Part shown: in pieces, positions 43,777 to 52,462 of the stretch
How positions within the stretch are numbered: the first letter of the stretch is position 1
Layout: the number at the start of each line of letters is the position of its first letter
DNA from: an uncultured Clostridia bacterium
Lineage (GTDB): Bacteria > Bacillota > Clostridia > TANB77 > CAG-465
Direction: 5' to 3'
DNA length: 64,000 bases
Assembly (NCBI GenBank): GCA_948562205.1
Contig: CAOYAN010000003.1
Location: 15,736-79,735 of the forward strand
Translations under genes and position numbers: made by a program
Notes under the pieces: generated by a model
What the model saw: the letters and a program-made list of their open reading frames with translations, nothing else
What the model was told of the DNA's origin: nothing
Database searches by the model: none

Positions 43777-44724
43777 GTGGATTTTAAACATTATGTTTCA
43801 AAGAATAATAATGGAGTAGATGATTATGGTCTAAAATGTATGAATGAAGATGGATATGCACAGATTTGTAAAAAATTTAAAGTTGAATTTCCACCACAAT
43901 CACAAGATGTTCAACCTGGTATGGAATATTTGATGAGACCTAGACCTATATTCGATAATCCGAAATATAAAGGCTCAAACAAATTAAAAGATAAAGTAGC
44001 AATTATCACAGGTGGTGATTCTGGTATTGGTAGAGCTGTTTCAGTATATTTTGCAAAAGAAGGTGCAAAAGTTGTAATCATATATTATAACGAACATAAA
44101 GATGCAAATGATACGCGTGAATACATAGAAAGACTTGGTGGTAAGTGTATGCTACTTTCAGGAGATATAAAGGATACGAATTTTTGTGATAAAATAGTAC
44201 ATGAGACTATGAGTAGATTTGGAAAAATAGATATTTTAGTAAATAATGCAGGTGTTCAGTATCAACAAAAGAGTTTACTTGATATATCTGATGATCAGTT
44301 TGAATATACTATGAAAACTAATATATTTGCTATGTTTTATTTAACAAAAAGAGTCTTAAGGCATATGTTACCTGGGTCTTCTATAATAAATGTAACATCA
44401 ATAACAACATTTATAGGGGAGCCTGAATTAATAGACTATGTAACAAGTAAGGGAGCAATAGTTGGATTTACTAGATCACTTGCTACAAATCTTGCTGACA
44501 AGAATATAAGAGTTAATGCAGTGTCTCCAGGTGTATTTTGGACACCATTGCAACCTGCGTGCTGGGATAGTCAAAAAATTCCAACTTTAGGCTCAGATGC
44601 TCCAATGGGTAGAGCAGCTCAGCCCTATGAGATTGCACCAATATTTGTATATCTTGCAAGTGATGATGCATCTTATACAACAGGTCAAGTAATGCATGTA
44701 AATGGTGGACAGTATAAAGGGTAA
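43777..44724 (+). CDS. SDR oxidoreductase of the YhdF/YghA stress type
   Basis: A 315-aa extended-N-terminus SDR starting at GTG 43777, eight bases after AGGAGG. The N-terminal tail includes FPPQSQDVQPGMEYLMRPRP, typical of the general-stress-protein-39/YghA branch. Core motifs: TGGDSGIGRAVS, NNAGVQYQQ, NVTSITTFIG, YVTSKGAI (YxxxK), GRAAQPYEIAP, TGQVMHVNGG. It is an NAD(P)-dependent dehydrogenase of unknown substrate, often stress-induced in relatives. Translation may be held by the hairpin in front. Confidence 0.9.
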   Translation: MDFKHYVSKNNNGVDDYGLKCMNEDGYAQICKKFKVEFPPQSQDVQPGMEYLMRPRPIFDNPKYKGSNKLKDKVAIITGGDSGIGRAVSVYFAKEGAKVVIIYYNEHKDANDTREYIERLGGKCMLLSGDIKDTNFCDKIVHETMSRFGKIDILVNNAGVQYQQKSLLDISDDQFEYTMKTNIFAMFYLTKRVLRHMLPGSSIINVTSITTFIGEPELIDYVTSKGAIVGFTRSLATNLADKNIRVNAVSPGVFWTPLQPACWDSQKIPTLGSDAPMGRAAQPYEIAPIFVYLASDDASYTTGQVMHVNGGQYKG

Positions 44725-44744
44725 GATGTAGTATAAATCTTTGT

Positions 44745-44773
44745 TTGCATTTTATGTAAAGATATGTTATAAT
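44745..44773 (+). promoter_or_regulatory. Promoter
   Basis: TTGCAT (44745-44750), 17 bp, TATAAT (44768-44773). Confidence 0.75.
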
Positions 44774-44848
44774 TTAAAGAATTTGTAACAATAAAAAAGA
44801 TTTAATAATCTTTTAAAATTATTCTCTTAAAATTAAGGAGGAAAACTT

Positions 44849-45640
44849 ATGAAAATTGGATGGAACTTTGTAATTGAAACAACAAATGGTATTGTAGGTC
44901 TGTGGAGTTGTTGGCTTGGAAATAGTTTTAAACTTTTTTATCCATTGGAAGTACAAATTCCAGATAAACTTATTATGGATACCCTTGAAGTAGAATATGC
45001 AAAACCTGTTAAAAATGAGCTTTTTGGAACAAGACTTTGGAATAAATATTATTCTGAAAGGCTTGATACTTTAGGGAGAATCTGGATAGGTCAGGAAAGT
45101 GACCATTCTTATGGCTATAATTTAAATGTAATTGAAAATAGACAAATTAAAGAATATTATTGTGGACATAATGTTACTAATACTGTGTTTACAAATGATT
45201 TTACTTTTTGTTCAGAAAATGAGCCTGATGCTCCAAATGCACATCATAAATATATAGAACCGTATAAAGATAAGTTTATAAAACTTCTTGTAGAAGTAGC
45301 AAAACTTGTTGGTGATATTAAGGCTGTTAATTTAGATAGCGGATTAGTTTTGTATACTCCTGATACTCTTAAGAGTATGGGGTATAGTATTCAAATGAGT
45401 GGTGGAGAATATGAGAAGTATTGTTATGCAAAAAATGAAGAAAAAAATATTGAAATAATGCTTAAGAGTGGAAATTCTGTAGTTTCTTGGTTAACAATCA
45501 TTCGTTATTTATCAACTAATGATTTAACAGCAAAAGATTTAATAGAACTTTTAGATAGTTTTGATAATTCAAATGACTTTTTCAATCCTATTCCTCTTGT
45601 AGCACATTTGCTAGAACAAGAAACTATGTATAATAAATAA
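44849..45640 (+). CDS. Hypothetical cytosolic protein (263 aa)
   Basis: A 263-aa soluble protein, its start supported by AAGGAGG and its own promoter. I recognise no family. The first 130 residues are rich in aromatic residues (GWNFVIETTNGIVGLWSCWLG, YYSERLDTLGRIWIGQES), suggesting a beta-sandwich-like or ligand-binding fold; the rest is mixed helix and strand. Cys and His residues are scattered with no clear metal motif. Monocistronic between promoter and terminator. Confidence 0.78.
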   Translation: MKIGWNFVIETTNGIVGLWSCWLGNSFKLFYPLEVQIPDKLIMDTLEVEYAKPVKNELFGTRLWNKYYSERLDTLGRIWIGQESDHSYGYNLNVIENRQIKEYYCGHNVTNTVFTNDFTFCSENEPDAPNAHHKYIEPYKDKFIKLLVEVAKLVGDIKAVNLDSGLVLYTPDTLKSMGYSIQMSGGEYEKYCYAKNEEKNIEIMLKSGNSVVSWLTIIRYLSTNDLTAKDLIELLDSFDNSNDFFNPIPLVAHLLEQETMYNK

Positions 45641-45650
45641 TCATAAATAT

Positions 45651-45685
45651 AAACCTCTATCTTAAATTAAGATAGGGGTTTTTAA
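45651..45685 (+). terminator. Rho-independent terminator
   Basis: AACCTCTATCTTAA/TTAAGATAGGGGTT stem with one G-U pair, followed by T5. Confidence 0.9.
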
Positions 45686-45705
45686 AATAAATCATATAAA
45701 AAGTA

Positions 45706-45736
45706 TTGACTTGGAGTAAACTACAAATGATATAAT
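45706..45736 (+). promoter_or_regulatory. MerR-type promoter with a dyad in a 19-bp spacer
   Basis: TTGACT (45706-45711) and TATAAT (45731-45736) are 19 bp apart, unlike the 17 bp of almost all other promoters here. The spacer holds TTGGAGT-AA-ACTACAA (45711-45726), a dyad with one mismatch that matches the TTGGAGT..ACTCCAA box of NmlR/AdhR-like MerR regulators. The regulator gene is not in the window. Confidence 0.75.
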
Positions 45737-45761
45737 ATAAATTGTAATTGGAGGTAAAATT

Positions 45762-46244
45762 ATGAATAGTAAAAAAATAGTTGTTTATTTTTCATATACA
45801 GGAAACACAAGAATGATAGCTGAAAAAATAAAGGATAAAACATATTGTGATATTTTAGAGTTAAAACCAGTTGAGCCATATTCAGATGATTATGACAGTG
45901 TTGTAAACGATGAACATAATAGTGAGAAGAGTAATTATATACCCAAAATACAAGAAATAGATGTAGACTTAAGTAATTATGATGAAATAATACTTGGAAC
46001 ACCTGTATGGTGGTATAGACCAGTTCCAGTTGTAAGAACTTTTCTTATGCAAAATGACTTAAGTGGTAAAACTATAAAGCCTTTTGCTACTAATGCAGGA
46101 TGGCTTGGTAGAACATTTAGTGAAATTAAATCAATATATAAAGACTCAAATGTAGAAGAAGGATTAAATATAGTTTTTAAAAGCTATAGTAATAATCTTG
46201 TAACTGATGAAAGTAAAATAGATGAGTGGATTAATTCGTTATAA
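45762..46244 (+). CDS. Flavodoxin-like FMN protein
   Basis: A 160-aa protein with the flavodoxin P-loop YFSYTGNTRMIAEKI (residues about 9-23), the central LSNYDEIILGTPVWWYRPVPVVRTF and C-terminal strands FATNAGWLGRTFSEI. The WWY triad suggests the flavodoxin_4 group used in MerR-controlled electrophile or quinone defence. It carries electrons or reduces a quinone-like substrate with bound FMN. It shares the MerR-type promoter with the frameshifted gene 17 bp downstream. Confidence 0.9.
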   Translation: MNSKKIVVYFSYTGNTRMIAEKIKDKTYCDILELKPVEPYSDDYDSVVNDEHNSEKSNYIPKIQEIDVDLSNYDEIILGTPVWWYRPVPVVRTFLMQNDLSGKTIKPFATNAGWLGRTFSEIKSIYKDSNVEEGLNIVFKSYSNNLVTDESKIDEWINSL

Positions 46245-46261
46245 TTAAAGGGGGAAAGATT

Positions 46262-47016
46262 ATGAAAAAACAAACAGCTGGAAGAGATATAGTTTAGGTG
46301 ATTTTGCACCTAAATTTGCAAGTTTAAATGATGATGTACTATTTGGAGAAGTATGGTCAAGAGAAGATAAATTATCTCTTCGAGATAGAAGTTTAGTAAC
46401 AATATGTATTTTTATGGGAAAAGGGCTTGTAGATAGCTCTCTAAAATATCATTTAGAAAGTGCTAAAAATAATGGAATAACATTATCAGAAATGACAGAA
46501 ATAGTTACACATGCAGCATTTTATGCAGGATGGCCAAATGCTTGGGCTGTATTTAATTTAGTAAAGGAAGTATATGCAGAAGAAATAAAAAATAGTAATG
46601 TAGATAAAGGTACAACTCATGGCTCAATGTTTGGAATGGGTAAAAAAAATATAGCATTTGAGAAATACTTTAATAAAACTTCATATTTAAAACCACTTGC
46701 TAAAACTGATAATATGTTTATTGCTAACGTAACATTTGAGCCTAAATGTAGAAATAATTGGCATATACATAAAGCTACAAAAGGTGGTGGACAAATCCTT
46801 ATATGTGTTGAGGGAGAAGGTATTTATCAAGAAGATGGAAAAGCTCCACAAAGCTTAAAAGTGGGAGATGTTGTAACAATACCTGCAAATGTAAAACACT
46901 GGCATGGTGCTAAAGATAATTGGTTTAGTCATATTGCAATTGAGGTACCAGGTGAAAATACTGAAAATGTTTGGTGTGAGCCTGTAACAGATGAAGAATA
47001 TGAAAAATTATTATAA
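46262..47016 (+). pseudogene. Carboxymuconolactone decarboxylase-cupin fusion with an N-terminal frameshift
   Basis: ATG 46262 after AAAGGGGGAAAG opens MKKQTAGRDIV and stops at TAG 46295. From 46291 another frame reads SLGDFAPKFASLNDDVLFGE and stays open to 47016. Joining the two after GRD needs removal of two bases, most simply one AT in GATATAG (46286-46292), giving GRDSLGDF as expected for the family. The body holds the CMD domain (DDVLFGEVWSRED, VTHAAFYAGWPNAW) and a C-terminal cupin (NNWHIHKATKGGGQILICVEGEG, KHWHGAK with metal His). A translation start at ATG 46414 would lack the first 50 residues. Inactivated, phase-variable, or a sequencing error. Confidence 0.85.
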
Positions 47017-47045
47017 TATAATATGAAAAAAATATATAAATTAAG

Positions 47046-47082
47046 CAAGATATTTGTAATTGTTGAAATATCTTGTTTTTTT
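47046..47082 (+). terminator. Rho-independent terminator
   Basis: CAAGATATTT/AAATATCTTG perfect 10-bp stem, then seven T. Confidence 0.9.
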
Positions 47083-47090
47083 GGTATAAT
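47063..47090 (+). promoter_or_regulatory. Promoter overlapping the terminator
   Basis: TTGAAA (47063-47068) lies in the terminator stem; 16 bp later TATAAT (47085-47090), 24 bp before the next ATG. Confidence 0.6.
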
Positions 47091-47113
47091 TAATATAGAA
47101 AGGATGGAATTTT

Positions 47114-48553
47114 ATGAATATAGTAGATGGAAATTTAAAGATTAGATTATTAACAAATGAAGACTTAAATTTAATATATAAGTGGCTAACAGATAAAAAA
47201 GTGTTAGAATTTTATGGTGGTAGAGATAAAAATTATACTTTTGAAAAAATAAAAGAAAAATATACTGAGCCATGGGAAGATGAAGTTATAAGAGTAATAA
47301 TAGAATATGATAATATACCTATAGGATATGGACAGATATATAAAATGTATGATGAATTATATGAAGATTATCATTATACTAAAACAAATGAAATAGTATA
47401 TGGCATGGATCAGTTTATAGGTGAAACTAATTATTGGAGTATGGGAATTGGTACTAGATATATTAAACTTATCTTTGAATATTTAAGAAAAGAAAGAGGA
47501 GCAGATGCTGTAATACTAGATCCACATCAAGATAATATAAGAGCTATTAAATCATATAAGAAGGCAGGATTTAGAATTATAGAAGATTTGCCTAAACATG
47601 AATTACATGAGGGAGTAAAAAAAGACTGCTATTTGATGGAATATAGATATGATGACAATATTACAAATCTAAAGGCAATGAAGTATATAATTTCTCATAC
47701 ATTTAAAGATTTTAAAATTTGTACTATTAAAGTAATTGGTAGTGGTTATGATAGTGTAGCATATCTAGTAAATAATGAGTATATTTTTAAAATTAAGATT
47801 AGTGCTAATAAGAAAAAAGGATATACAAAGGAAAAAGCAATTTTAGATTTTTTAAATAAATATTTAATATCAGATATAAAAATACCCAAAATAGAATATA
47901 GTTATATTTCTGATGAATTTGAAATTATGGGATATAAAAGTATTGATGGTAGATTTTTAACTCCCAAAATATATGAGAATATGTCAGATAAACAAAAAGA
48001 TATTTTAAAAAATGATATTGCAAAGTTTTTAAAACAGTTGCATAATTTAGATTATTCAGAAATTAGTGAATATTTAATAGATAATAGGGAAAATGTATTA
48101 GAGGAATATAAATTACTTAAAGAAACTATATATGATAAACTTACAAAAATTGAAAAAGAGTATATAGAAAATTTTTTTGAAGAGCTAGATGCTACTAAAA
48201 TTTTTGATGATAGAAAATGTTTATGTCACAATGATTTTAGTTCTAATCATTTATTACTTGATAAAGAAAATAAATTAGTTGGTGTTATTGATTTTGGAGA
48301 TGCTGGAATTATAGATGAGTATTGTGATTTTATATATTTATTAGAGGATAGTGATGAAGAAATAGGTTCATCTTTTGGTGAAGAAATTTTAAAATTATAT
48401 GGTGATATTAATATAGATAGAGCAAAGAAATATCAAGAAATAGTTGAGATGTATTATCCTATTGAAACTATTGTATATGGAATAAGAAATAATATATATG
48501 ATTTTATTTCTAAGGGAAAAAAAGAAATTAATAAAAGATGTAGTGGAAAATAG
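47114..48553 (+). CDS. Bifunctional AAC(6')-APH(2'') aminoglycoside-modifying enzyme homologue
   Basis: A 479-aa two-domain protein of the same length as AAC(6')-Ie-APH(2'')-Ia. Residues 1-180 are a GNAT acetyltransferase (VLEFYGGRDKNYT, EPWEDEVIRVIIEY, GYGQIYKMYDELY, YWSMGIGTRYIKLIFEYL), with Tyr96 and Asp99 conserved. Residues about 190-479 are the phosphotransferase: GSGYDSVAYLVNNEYIFK, CHNDFSSNHLL with the catalytic Asp374, and IDFGDAG with Asp393, at the numbering known for APH(2'')-Ia. Codons are as AT-rich as the neighbours and no insertion sequence is present. It should acetylate and phosphorylate aminoglycosides; activity is untested. Confidence 0.93.
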   Translation: MNIVDGNLKIRLLTNEDLNLIYKWLTDKKVLEFYGGRDKNYTFEKIKEKYTEPWEDEVIRVIIEYDNIPIGYGQIYKMYDELYEDYHYTKTNEIVYGMDQFIGETNYWSMGIGTRYIKLIFEYLRKERGADAVILDPHQDNIRAIKSYKKAGFRIIEDLPKHELHEGVKKDCYLMEYRYDDNITNLKAMKYIISHTFKDFKICTIKVIGSGYDSVAYLVNNEYIFKIKISANKKKGYTKEKAILDFLNKYLISDIKIPKIEYSYISDEFEIMGYKSIDGRFLTPKIYENMSDKQKDILKNDIAKFLKQLHNLDYSEISEYLIDNRENVLEEYKLLKETIYDKLTKIEKEYIENFFEELDATKIFDDRKCLCHNDFSSNHLLLDKENKLVGVIDFGDAGIIDEYCDFIYLLEDSDEEIGSSFGEEILKLYGDINIDRAKKYQEIVEMYYPIETIVYGIRNNIYDFISKGKKEINKRCSGK

Positions 48554-48678
48554 ATATATATAAGAATAAAAAAGATATAAAAGTAAAAAAATATATAAAA
48601 TATGTTAATAAAACATTTAAAGTGATAGAGATAGATTAAAAAAATAAATAAATGTATTTGGAAAAATATTTCCATAAC

Positions 48679-48707
48679 TTGAATTGTAACTACATTTGTG
48701 GTAAAAT
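48679..48707 (+). promoter_or_regulatory. Promoter
   Basis: TTGAAT (48679-48684), 17 bp, TAAAAT (48702-48707). Confidence 0.7.
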
Positions 48708-48727
48708 ATTATTAGGAGTTGATTTGT

Positions 48728-49930
48728 ATGATAGAAAGAAATGAATATTTAGATTTATTAAAAAGGTTTAAAAATAAAGATTTAATAAAAGTAGTTACAG
48801 GAATAAGAAGATGTGGAAAATCTACACTATTTGATTTGTTTATTAATTATTTAAAAGAAATAAAAATAGAAGATAGTCAAATAATAAATATAAATCTAGA
48901 AGATCCAAAATACGATTTTAAAGATTATAAGGATTTGTATGATTATGTAAATGAGAAAATAATAGATAATAGAGAGTATTATGTATTTTTAGATGAAGTA
49001 CAAAATGTTCCTAAGTTTCAAAAGGCAGTAGATGGATTATATATAAAGAAAAATGTAGATTTATATATAACAGGCTCTAATGCCTATATACTCTCAGGTG
49101 AACTTGCAACACTACTTTCTGGAAGATATATAGAAATAAAAATGTTACCATTATCATTTAAAGAGTATTTGTCAGTGTTTTCAGATAAAAGTGTTAGTGT
49201 TGATAGAATGTTTTTAAATTATATGAGAAATGGTGGTATGCCTGGAAATATAGGAATTTTAGAAACAAATCCAAATGATTTAGATAAATACTTAGATGGT
49301 ATTTTTTCAACAGTTGTATATAAAGATATTATGTCAAGAAATAATATTAATGACAAAATATTGTTAGAAAATGTTATAAAGTTTATTTATGATAGTATAG
49401 GAAGTCCAATATCTACTAAAAAGATAAGTGATACTTTAACAAGCAAGGGAGTTCCTACAAGTAATCATACAGTTGAAAATTATATAACTGCATTTTTAGA
49501 AAGTTTTCTTATATATAAAGCAGAAAGATTTGATGTAAAGGGAAAAAATCTGCTTGTAAGAGATTATAAATATTATTCAGTAGATACAGGTCTTAGAAGT
49601 TATTTGCTTGGTAAAAAATCTGATAGTGATATGGGACATATTTTAGAAAATATAGTATATTTAGAGCTTTTGAGAAGAGGGTATAAAGTGTATGTTGGAA
49701 AGATTGATGATTTAGAAGTTGATTTTGTAGCTATGAATAGAGAGGGGATAAAGTATTATCAAGTAGCACTTTCTACAAGAGATGAAAAAGTATTAGAACG
49801 TGAACTAAAATCCTTGCAAAAAACAGGAGATCATTATCCAAAGTACTTATTAACTTTAGATATGGATTTAGACTCTGATTATAATGGTATAGTGAAAAAG
49901 AATGTAGTTGACTGGTTACTTGATAAATAA
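48728..49930 (+). CDS. AAA ATPase with DUF4143
   Basis: A 400-aa protein starting at ATG 48728 after AGGAG. The N-terminal AAA_14 domain has Walker A GIRRCGKST, Walker B YVFLDEVQNV and the sensor ITGSNAYILSGELATLLSGR. The C-terminal DUF4143 includes LSFKEYL, GGMPG, LENIVYLELLRRGYKVYVG and EVDFVAM, the last resembling a nuclease-fold core (E-x-D-F). The family is widespread, mobile and of unknown function. No TM. Own promoter and terminator. Confidence 0.92.
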   Translation: MIERNEYLDLLKRFKNKDLIKVVTGIRRCGKSTLFDLFINYLKEIKIEDSQIININLEDPKYDFKDYKDLYDYVNEKIIDNREYYVFLDEVQNVPKFQKAVDGLYIKKNVDLYITGSNAYILSGELATLLSGRYIEIKMLPLSFKEYLSVFSDKSVSVDRMFLNYMRNGGMPGNIGILETNPNDLDKYLDGIFSTVVYKDIMSRNNINDKILLENVIKFIYDSIGSPISTKKISDTLTSKGVPTSNHTVENYITAFLESFLIYKAERFDVKGKNLLVRDYKYYSVDTGLRSYLLGKKSDSDMGHILENIVYLELLRRGYKVYVGKIDDLEVDFVAMNREGIKYYQVALSTRDEKVLERELKSLQKTGDHYPKYLLTLDMDLDSDYNGIVKKNVVDWLLDK

Positions 49931-49934
49931 TTTT

Positions 49935-49988
49935 AAAAGATTAGTATAAAAATACATATATTAGTATTTTTAGTCTAATCTTTTTTCT
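49935..49988 (+). terminator. Long hairpin terminator
   Basis: AAAGATTAG and TAAAAATAC pair with GTATTTTTA and CTAATCTTT across a short interior loop; six T follow. Confidence 0.9.
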
Positions 49989-50042
49989 GTATACTAAATT
50001 AACAATATATGATATACTTAATAAAAAGGTGAGTAGTATATT

Positions 50043-50906
50043 ATGAAAATAGATGATAAAGAGCTTAAGGAATTATTTAATGGACTAAGAAAGCAAAATA
50101 AAGATGCGTTTGAAATGCTATATTTAAAATATAATAAACTTGTATATGGAATAGCTTTTAGTATTTTAAAAAATAATGAATATTCAGAAGATATGATACA
50201 AAATGTATTTATGAAAATATATGAAATGGAAAAGTCTAAGCTTCCAACTTGTATGGAGAAAAGTTGGCTTTATACTTTAACTAAAAATGAGACTATATCG
50301 TATATTAGAAACAAAAAATGTAATGTTAGTTTAGAAGAAATATATGAAATAGAAGAAAAAAATGATGGTATAGAAAAAATAATATCTAAAGAGGCATATA
50401 ATAAAATAATATGTAAGCTTAGTAGTATTGAAAAAGAAATAGTATCACTTAAAATATTGTCTTCTTTTTCATTTGATGAAATAAGTAAAATGCTTAATTT
50501 AAATGTTTCTACAGTAAAGTGGAAATATTATAAAGCACTTAATAGTTTAAAAATATTACTTGGAAATATAGGAGCCTTTGTTGTTACATTTGTAATTGGA
50601 ATAACTACATTATTTAAAAAAGAAAAAACAATAAACAATTCGAATAATTCAGATAATATAGATAATAGTACTAGTAAAAAGGAAGATTTAGAACAAAGTA
50701 GTAAAGATGAAATTTTTAAATCTGATGAGGAAAAAGAAGAAATATTAAATAATACAAAAGATGAGATTATATTAGAAAAGAGTAGTATAAATTATATAGG
50801 AATAAGTTTTCTTTGTATCTTTTCAGTATTTTTTGCTATTATTATTAATTTTGTAATAAATTTTCTAAAATGCCAACTAAAATTTAGAAAAAAAGCGTCT
50901 AAATAA
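50043..50906 (+). CDS. ECF-type sigma factor with two C-terminal membrane segments
   Basis: A 287-aa protein. Residues about 15-85 are sigma region 2 (FEMLYLKYNKLVYGIAFSILKN, DMIQNVFMKIY, SWLYTLTKNETISYIRNKK), and 110-170 are region 4 (LSSIEKEIVSLKILSSFSFDEISKMLNLNVSTVKWKYYKAL). Then come TM1 (about 176-193), an acidic Ser/Asn linker (about 195-250) and TM2 (about 253-275) with a basic tail. The sigma part would recruit RNA polymerase; the membrane part may take the place of an anti-sigma factor. The gene just downstream is probably its partner. Confidence 0.85.
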   Translation: MKIDDKELKELFNGLRKQNKDAFEMLYLKYNKLVYGIAFSILKNNEYSEDMIQNVFMKIYEMEKSKLPTCMEKSWLYTLTKNETISYIRNKKCNVSLEEIYEIEEKNDGIEKIISKEAYNKIICKLSSIEKEIVSLKILSSFSFDEISKMLNLNVSTVKWKYYKALNSLKILLGNIGAFVVTFVIGITTLFKKEKTINNSNNSDNIDNSTSKKEDLEQSSKDEIFKSDEEKEEILNNTKDEIILEKSSINYIGISFLCIFSVFFAIIINFVINFLKCQLKFRKKASK

Positions 50907-50933
50907 TAGAAGGGAAATATATAGGTGATATTT

Positions 50934-52400
50934 ATGAAAAAAATTTTAATTATAGTAAGTACTGTATTAGTCATTTTAGTAGCACTATACACAATAGTTT
51001 TTATGGTAGATTATAATAGATGTTCTAATCTTAAATTACCAATATTTGCATTAAAGGTAAATGATGGTACTACCTATTATGGATTGGGGTATAGTGTTAG
51101 AACTGAAAGTATAAATGATAATTTGCTAAAAGTTGAAATGTATATTTTAAATAAATATATAATAGGCTCTATAACAGATTATGAAGAAGATAATAAAAAA
51201 GAAGAAAATTTTGGAAAAGTTATAATGGTAAACGATAAACTATATTTTGATACTGGTAAAAAAAGTAACTTTATACATACATGTGGAACAATGGATGGTT
51301 ATATAATGTCAAATGTTCCATCTAATACTTTACCAACAAAGAACAATGAAGCAAACTTTGAGGGGAAATATGGTTATCAATATGGTGAGTCTAATACAAT
51401 AGAATTATATATTGATAATGAGTGGTATGTATTTAAATTAAGAGAAGAAGTAAGTATAGTACCTACTTTAGATGATAAAATATATGACAATACAATATGG
51501 TGTGGTACATTTCAACTTATATGGAATGATTTAAAAAATGAACTTGCAAAGCAAGATATAAAATTTGAGGAAGATTTAGAAGTAGTAAATAATCTAAATA
51601 AAGGTACTTTTACAATAAATGATATTTCAGATAAGTATTATTATAAAAAATATGGAACACCAACATTAGAGTTAAAAGCAGAAATTGAAAGGGAAATTAA
51701 GAGAAAATTTAATGAAGAAAGTGATATACTAAATGATTTTGATTGGCAGGGAAGAGATCCAAAAGACTTCTTTTTATATGTTATGTTAAAAAAAGACTTT
51801 GAATTTAAAAATGCGTTTGAAAAACTTGAAAATAGTAAATTTGGAGTGTTCGAAAATGTAGAATATTTTGGAATTAAAGAAAATAGTAGTAACAAGTTAA
51901 GAGATCAAGTAGAAGTACTTTATTATAATTCTAAGGATGACTTTGCAATTTTGCTTGAGACTAAGGGGGATGATGAAATAATACTTTGCAAAAATCCTAA
52001 GGGAGATACTTTTAGTAAAATATACAAAAATATATTAGAAGAAAAAGATAAATATAGTGGAAATTTAAATATGAAAGCTAAAGAGACATTAAAAATTCCT
52101 AATATAAATTTTAAAGAAAAGAAAGAATTTAAAGAAATTGAAAATAAATCTTTTTACTTTTCAAATGGTGATAAATATAGTATTGAGAAAGCTTTGCAAA
52201 CAATAGAGTTTAAACTTGATAGAAAAGGTGGTAAAATAAAAAGTGAAGCAGGTATGATGGTAAAAAATGAGATGGGTGTATTAGATGAAAATATAAGAGA
52301 ATTTAGTATAGATGATACATTTGCTATATTTTTACTTCAAGAGGGAAAAGAAGTTCCATACTTTGCAAATAAGATAAATGATATAAGTAAATTTCAGTAA
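50934..52400 (+). CDS. Membrane-anchored protein of unknown function, sigma-factor partner
   Basis: A 488-aa protein from ATG 50934 (AGGTG upstream; an in-frame GTG at 50925 is inside that site). One N-terminal TM at about residues 3-24, then an extracytoplasmic body with LKLPIFALKVNDGTTYYGLGYSV, seen in small exported proteins beside sigma genes in Clostridia, and long charged helical and strand regions. No enzyme motif. It follows the sigma factor by 27 bp with no terminator, so it is cotranscribed. A sensor or regulator on the cell surface is inferred. Confidence 0.7.
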   Translation: MKKILIIVSTVLVILVALYTIVFMVDYNRCSNLKLPIFALKVNDGTTYYGLGYSVRTESINDNLLKVEMYILNKYIIGSITDYEEDNKKEENFGKVIMVNDKLYFDTGKKSNFIHTCGTMDGYIMSNVPSNTLPTKNNEANFEGKYGYQYGESNTIELYIDNEWYVFKLREEVSIVPTLDDKIYDNTIWCGTFQLIWNDLKNELAKQDIKFEEDLEVVNNLNKGTFTINDISDKYYYKKYGTPTLELKAEIEREIKRKFNEESDILNDFDWQGRDPKDFFLYVMLKKDFEFKNAFEKLENSKFGVFENVEYFGIKENSSNKLRDQVEVLYYNSKDDFAILLETKGDDEIILCKNPKGDTFSKIYKNILEEKDKYSGNLNMKAKETLKIPNINFKEKKEFKEIENKSFYFSNGDKYSIEKALQTIEFKLDRKGGKIKSEAGMMVKNEMGVLDENIREFSIDDTFAIFLLQEGKEVPYFANKINDISKFQ

Positions 52401-52433
52401 ATTTAATTTTTATATAAGTCGGATAATTTAGTA

Positions 52434-52462
52434 AAAACAGAAGTAACATTTACTTCTGTTTT
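52434..52462. terminator. Bidirectional terminator between convergent genes
   Basis: A 13-bp perfect stem (AAAACAGAAGTAA/TTACTTCTGTTTT) with a 3-base loop. Confidence 0.9.
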
